In this document: positions 58,642-64,000 of the stretch, piece by piece
How the letters are laid out: each line of letters opens with the position of its first letter
Numbering within the stretch: the first letter of the stretch is position 1
NCBI RefSeq assembly: GCF_024323335.1
Contig: NC_066579.1
Coordinates: 243,409,068-243,473,067 of the forward strand
DNA length: 64,000 bases
Direction: 5' to 3'
Origin: Lathyrus oleraceus
Taxonomy: Eukaryota > Streptophyta > Magnoliopsida > Fabales > Fabaceae
The notes under the pieces: generated by a model
Told to the model about the DNA's origin: nothing
The model's input: only the letters and a program-made list of their open reading frames with translations
Databases searched by the model: none
Program-made: the position numbers and the translations under genes

Positions 58642-61600
58642 ATATGATCAACAAGCTATTGACAAGCTAGAGATCAATTAACAAGAGTTGCCACCGCGCT
58701 TTTATTGTTTCCAAGGGAAAAGGGAAAACGTATGAACAAAATCCAAAAAGTCAGAGATCACATGTAAGGGGGTTGATTACACAGAGGGAAGGTGTTAGCA
58801 CCCAAAGTGTCCTAGGTACTCCTAGGGAGCCCTTTTTGTGTGCATATGTATTTTGTACAAAGTGATATTTACAAACAAATAGAATGGGGGGATGAGAAAA
58901 GAATTCATTAATTATATTTTTGTATTTGACAAGACCTTCTGTCTTGTGCCTACGTACCAACATAAGAATGAGGGATCAAAACCTCGTAGTTCGTGATACA
59001 AATTTCAAAATGAGTGTGTTGATTTTAACAAAATTTAAGTTTGAAAGGCACAAAGGCCTAAAAATGGTTTGAATGAGTTAGTTCTTTTTTTGGCTTTTTT
59101 GAAAGTTTAAGTCAAATATAGTTAAGTTTACTTACATGTTTGATTTAAGAAAATAAGTTTGAAAATGCAATGGCATAAGGCCAAAGTTTCTATCTTTTTG
59201 CAAAAAGTGGTCAAAGTTTAGAACAAAATTAGTTCACACAAAGAAGATTTTGAAAAACGGAGGGAGATATTTTGAAATTAAATAAATGGGGAGAAGATGA
59301 AGAGACTACCCTATGTACAAAAATTAAAAGTTTAGAGTTGAAAAGATCTGACCAAGTGGGTAGCAATCCAATAGACAAGTATGTCAATAGAAACCCAGAA
59401 TTCCCATGGACTTTTTAGAATCAAACAACACACAAATGCACAATTATATTATCTTGAAGAGCAAGGCATCAAATAAAGATGGCCTTATCCAATCTTATCC
59501 GTTCCATGATCTTCTCAAAAATAGCCCATGTAACAGATGAATTCCACAAGTCACAGGTTCTAAATAACAGTTTCACAATGATCATGTTGCAGATGAACTT
59601 ATAGGTTTTCAAAGATGTATCAGGTGAAGTTCAAATTGCAAGCACTTGGTTATTCAATAAGTTGGCATTGGCCAAGTCCATTAGCAAAGGAGGTTGCCTA
59701 GATTCTAAGTCCATTTGTCCAAGATCAAGCCAACAGTCCACTCAAAAGTATTTTAGGGTTTTTGTTATTATAATTTACATTAATGGTCAAAGACCACACA
59801 AACAAGCAAAGTACACAAACAAAATATATCACGCAATATGATCCAAATGGACAAAGTGAAAATTACATTAACATAAACAATTAGAATGATATGAACAGTG
59901 TCAAATGAAATAGAGTGCTAAAAGTAAATTGCATTAAAGTAAAAGCTTGAAATTAAAAGTTAGTAGTTAGTAGGTTAAGAGTTAGTATTGTTTTTCTTTT
60001 ACTTTTCATTTCAAGAAATTCTTTAGAGAACACTCAACCCACTTATCACAAGCATGGACCCTTGAACCAAAACATCTTCCAAAGGAAGGAAAGAAGGCCA
60101 AGTTTCCACACAATTCCATGAAAGAGGGGAGACTTACAATCTCACTAACTAGAATGCTTATGCCTTTTATGTCACAAATTTAGCGCTATGTTAAGCAATC
60201 GTAATTGGACTTATGTAGAAGTCACAACTATTTGAGGTCGAACAATAGAATTTTGGTGTTAATGCATGTTAGAGACATAGTATAATGAACTATGCTCATG
60301 AAAGATACCACACAAAAAAAAGAATATGCAAAAGGTGTGGCCTAATCTCATTCATACTCATGTCAATTTTTCAATCAACTAGCATTAGGACTTTGAGATG
60401 TCATAGTCCAAGTGGAATGAATAAATTAAGAAGGGGAATGAGATGAAGTGGGAAGGGGATGAATGAAATCACAAATTGGTCAAAGGAGGATTTTTACCAA
60501 ATTAATATCATTCATTCATTTTGGGAGATGGGATGTGCATTCCATCAATCCCCTAAATCCAATTATATTAATTTGACAAAGTCAAATCAACCTTGACCAA
60601 GGCCCAACAACAACAAGCAAACTCAAACAAGTCAATACAATTGGTCAACCAAAATAATTGGCATTTATTCAATTAAAAATATAAAATAATGCATTTAAAT
60701 CAAATATATTTTGTCCAATTCCTAAAATATCATCAAAACACCAAAGAAATGGCCATGAGATTTATCATAGGTCAAACAAGTTCAAAGGACCCTGGAGAAA
60801 AAAATTCATAATTTTTGGACATTTAAAAATATTTTTAAACAATTAAAAACAAATGCAAAATCAATTAATTCATGAAAAATATTAATAATGATCCAAAAAA
60901 TAAATTTAATTCAGAATATGAAAGAGAAATGTTTTTGGATATTTTTGGTTAAAGTCCCATATTTTTTGGATCAATATTGAATTTAATATGAAATATTGAA
61001 AATAATGCAATTAAAATAAAAATTCAGAAAATCAAAAATACGTGGACCATCAGATCTCCTTCATTAATTAAGGTGGCAGATCAGATGGTCCTAAACGCTT
61101 GTTCCACATAGTCATTAGTCAACAGCGTTGCACAATTGGTATTTAAAACCAACGATCAAGATTAAAACGTAATAGATGGATCATGTGGTTCAGAGCCTTG
61201 CCAACTCATCGCCGGAGCCAGAGCTCCGATCATCTTCTCCGGTGGACCTCACCGGACTGGTCCACCATGAACCATCACCAAAATGAAAAACAAGGACATG
61301 ATCTTAAAGAAAAATGGGCACTGAGCTCGAATATGACCTCCATTCACTCCAATTCCAAGTATATTGAGAGATACATGGAATTGAAATTTGAGGTGCATGA
61401 ACTGAGTTGCTTCGATTTGACTTCAAAGTAACTCAAACTTCTTGCCTACATTGGTAGGACTTTAGACAACCAAAGAATCAATAGAATTGAGCCAGGATTT
61501 GAGAGAATCAAAGAGTTCAAAATTTCTGGAAAATCCTTCAATGTAGGTCTGGATTCGATGGATCTTGATCTTGCTTGTGCTTAGTCTCACTCCACTTGCT

Positions 61601-63305
61601 TGCGGGAGAAGGATTGAATGGTTAAAAAGCTATGGGTTCCTGGAGAATTGAATTCCAAAACAGTGGAGATTCAAGCTCAACTTCAAGAGAATTTTTCAGG
61701 CTTATCCTTTGATAAGTGAGGGTTTGAAATGGGGAATCAAAGTTGGCACCAATGTGTATCATATTCTGAGCAATTGAAGCTCTATTTATAGCTGAAATGA
61801 TTGATAATTGCACACTCACATTCACTTTCCAATTTTGGCAAATGGTAATGCAATGGTGCAAGGGCGCGCATAGGCCCATGAAATGATTGTTTGAGGTCCA
61901 TAATTGAATATCAGATGCTTTGAGCTAAGCTTGGATTGCAAGGAAAATGCACATTGATGTTTGAAGCTTGATCCTTGCCAAGTGATGTCACCCTGTTTAA
62001 GCCATGCGCAGCCTATACATTTCTTGTCCAAAATGAATGAGTTTGAGCTCTTTGGAAAGGTGAGATCAAGAGGAACAAATTTCATGTTCAACACTTTTTC
62101 ATTTGGAGCTTGGAACTTGGAGAAATTTTAGGTAGAAGTTTGGAAATTTTTGACATATCAAATTTTTTCTAAGTGTCAAGCCATATGTCTCAATATTCCA
62201 CCTTGCTTAACTTTTTATATAAGCTTCAAATGAGGAAAGTGTCTTCATTAAAGTTGTAGATCTCTCAAAGAAATTCAAAATGGTCACCAATTTCATGTCA
62301 TTGGATTTGAAATGATAGAGTTATGCATTTTTGAAGTTTGGAAAAATCACTTGATCAAGGGTATAGGTCAAAAGTGACCTATAATGTAACCTCATATCAC
62401 ATGCTAAAAAGAGTTGAATTAGCTCCCACTCCAAACATAAAAGTTTAATTATACACATTGAATTTGATTGTGAAACTTGTAAATCTTTGATCTCATAAAA
62501 AATGAGCAAGTTATGGCCTTGGGAAGTTGACTTTCAAATTAGGGTTTAGACAAAATGACCTATAATGTTTCAACATAGAAAATGATTTTCCAAGAAAAAA
62601 TAGCTCTAGGTCGCAACATGAAAGTTGTTTGGAATGTCATTTAGAGTAAGTTTTCTCTTGGAATAATTTTCATATGGTGAATATTGTAGGAGATAGGGTC
62701 TAGGGAGACCCAGTTTTGATCAGATGAACTCATCTGGCCAACCACCATCAACCAACTTGCTAATTTCCAATTCTCTTGACTTTATGGGCTCATGGTAGAT
62801 CATATATGCATAAGATGATGAATTTTGAAGTTTCCCTTGAGGAATTTGATCAATTAGTGAGATAGCTTATTGGAGAAGTTACTCAAGATACCTAGCCAAA
62901 CTAGGGTTTCCAAGGCAAATCACCCTCAAACTCTTGAAGAAAACTTGATCAATATAATATGTAGAGATAATTGGGACTCATATATGATGTTCATAACTAT
63001 TATTGAATCAATTCTTGATTGTGTTCTTTGTTCATGAGGGTCTCAAACCCTAGATGTGAACTTGATGAATCAATGAAATCATGCCCTTCCTACAAAAGAG
63101 TTAGACAAATGTAAAGACATATTTTTGGTATTTTAGTTAGTGAAATGATAGAATACAACTATGATATAACCACAAAGTGCTTGGTGATCTCTCCCAAAAC
63201 AAACCCAATGAAAAGGGGTAAGGAGGATGCCAAGGTATGATCCCAGTGCTAATGCTTATGATGAAATTGCATGAGGGATCTTAGGGTCAAAATTGGGGTC
63301 TTACA
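58642..63305 (-). repeat. Near-complete Ogre LTR E (minus strand)
   Basis: About 4.66 kb. On minus it starts TGTAAGACCCC (63305) and contains the same blocks as LTR A in the same order, including the U5 word at about 58810-58832. It ends about 20 bases short of the expected LTR end. There is no polypurine tract to its right and no primer site to its left, so it is a solo or truncated LTR. A TATA-like TATAAATA (minus) lies at 61783-61790. Confidence 0.8.
61183..61434 (+). other. Antisense ORF in Ogre LTR E (82 codons)
   Basis: Opposite to the element's direction. Shares PTHRRSQSS, LLRWTS, NHHQN, SNSKYIERY and HELSCFDLTSK with the antisense ORF of LTR A. It is shorter because of an earlier stop, and the start differs. 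No known domain. Confidence 0.3.
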
Positions 63306-63880
63306 ATAATTTAATGATAAGATGATAATAAGTCACATGGACTCGAAACCCTGGCAAGTTTTGGACAATCTATAAGTGCCACATGTTACAAGTTCAAAAG
63401 TTCGACGTAACATCAGTATCAAGGTAGGTAGAGTCTATGGTTTCCTGCAATAAAAACCCATATCCCCCTCACAGGTGTGGACTATTCTCCAAGGTGGTCC
63501 CTAAAAGATCTCCCAGAGTCATCGACTCGAAATGAAAATACCCTGGCATAGTGAATACTCACAGGACAAAAGTACTCCCAAGTGAATCTAGTCTGGGTGT
63601 GGTTCTCGTGACACCCAACGCGCAAAACGCAAGTCTACACGACTATCCACGAGTCTAACCTATGTGTATACTAAGCTCGGGTATAGAGCTTTCCTCTCAT
63701 ATAGTCTAACCCATCCCAACAATAATGTAACAGATATATCCATAATATAAAGCGAATAGGAAATGAGATAAATAAAAGCGAGTGTAACTATGAGTTAAGC
63801 ACCTAAACTAACGAGGGAACAACCTAAACTAGGCTCGACTCCTTTTAGAGACTAGGAAATACTCCCAGTACCGAAGTAAT
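63306..63880 (-). mobile_element. Leader of Ogre F (minus strand)
   Basis: Non-coding sequence next to an Ogre primer site. Its layout resembles the Ogre C leader. ORF1 of this element would be expected on the left, but LTR E is there instead, so the element is interrupted or rearranged. Confidence 0.55.
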
Positions 63881-63898
63881 TCCCCAGCAAAGTCGCCA
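63881..63898 (-). other. Primer-binding site of Ogre F
   Basis: Minus strand reads TGGCGACTTTGCTGGGGA, differing from the Ogre C site at two positions, two bases from the LTR. Confidence 0.75.
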
Positions 63899-63900
63899 GC

Positions 63901-64000
63901 TGAAGCTAGCGGAAATATACCTGAAAGTATCGCACACTCAAACATACAACAGAGTCGCCATCGAACTTTATTTATCCCTAGAGGGAAGGTAAAACATCGA
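63901..64000 (-). repeat. 5' LTR edge of Ogre F
   Basis: Begins TGAAGCTAGCGG on plus (the LTR's 3' end on minus). The stretch 63950-63990 (ACAACAGAGTCGCCATCG, TTTATTTATCCC, AGAGGGAAGG) matches the same position in the Ogre C LTR (about 43954-43996). The LTR continues beyond the window. Confidence 0.75.

Overview
This window is plant nuclear DNA made almost entirely of LTR retrotransposons nested inside one another. No host protein gene, tRNA or rRNA gene was recognised. Very long LTRs (4.7-6.8 kb) starting TGTAAGACCCC, an extra ORF before gag, a second RNase H, an intron-like gap inside the polyprotein and a TGGCGACT primer site are traits of Ogre elements (Ty3/gypsy, Tat clade). Their abundance suggests a large-genome legume, probably tribe Fabeae (pea, vetch, lentil group). 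That assignment is inference.

Layout from left to right. Positions 1-7115 are the 3' end of one Ogre (element 0): 3' UTR and a 6.8 kb 3' LTR. It sits in a Ty1/copia element (copia-3) that keeps only its 3' end (7116-8196). Copia-3 sits in the 3' UTR of a second Ogre (element A), whose 3' UTR is 8197-10081 and whose 3' LTR runs from 10082 to 53046, split by everything nested in it. Inside LTR A lies copia-1 (14429-52690, TSD GTAGG). Inside the 3' LTR of copia-1 lies copia-2 (21075-51780, TSD ACCCT). Inside the RNase H region of copia-2 lies a complete Ogre on the minus strand, element C (26753-48792, TSD AACAC). LTR divergence counted by eye falls with depth: about 6% for copia-1, about 1.6% for copia-2 and about 0.6% for Ogre C. 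This agrees with the order given by the nesting.

Ogre C is the best-preserved element. Read on the minus strand it has a 5' LTR, a primer site, an A-rich leader, ORF1 (566 codons), gag-protease, a 252 bp putative intron, RT/dual RNase H/integrase, a repeat-rich 3' UTR, a polypurine tract and a 3' LTR. It carries one frameshift after the protease and another near the integrase C-terminus, so this copy is probably not autonomous.

To the right of 53046 lies older sequence: a minus-strand Ogre LTR fragment B (53047-54283), the 3' end of a SIRE/Maximus-like copia (54284-56655), a short chromovirus integrase remnant (56656-56894), an Ogre LTR fragment D on plus (56895-58641) abutting a near-complete Ogre LTR E on minus (58642-63305), and the leader, primer site and LTR edge of another minus-strand Ogre, F (63306-64000).

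The most interesting non-coding signals are a tandem array of five small hairpins with compensatory stem changes in the Ogre C LTRs, palindromic ATCGAT arrays in copia-2, and repeat arrays in the Ogre 3' UTRs and in LTR 0.
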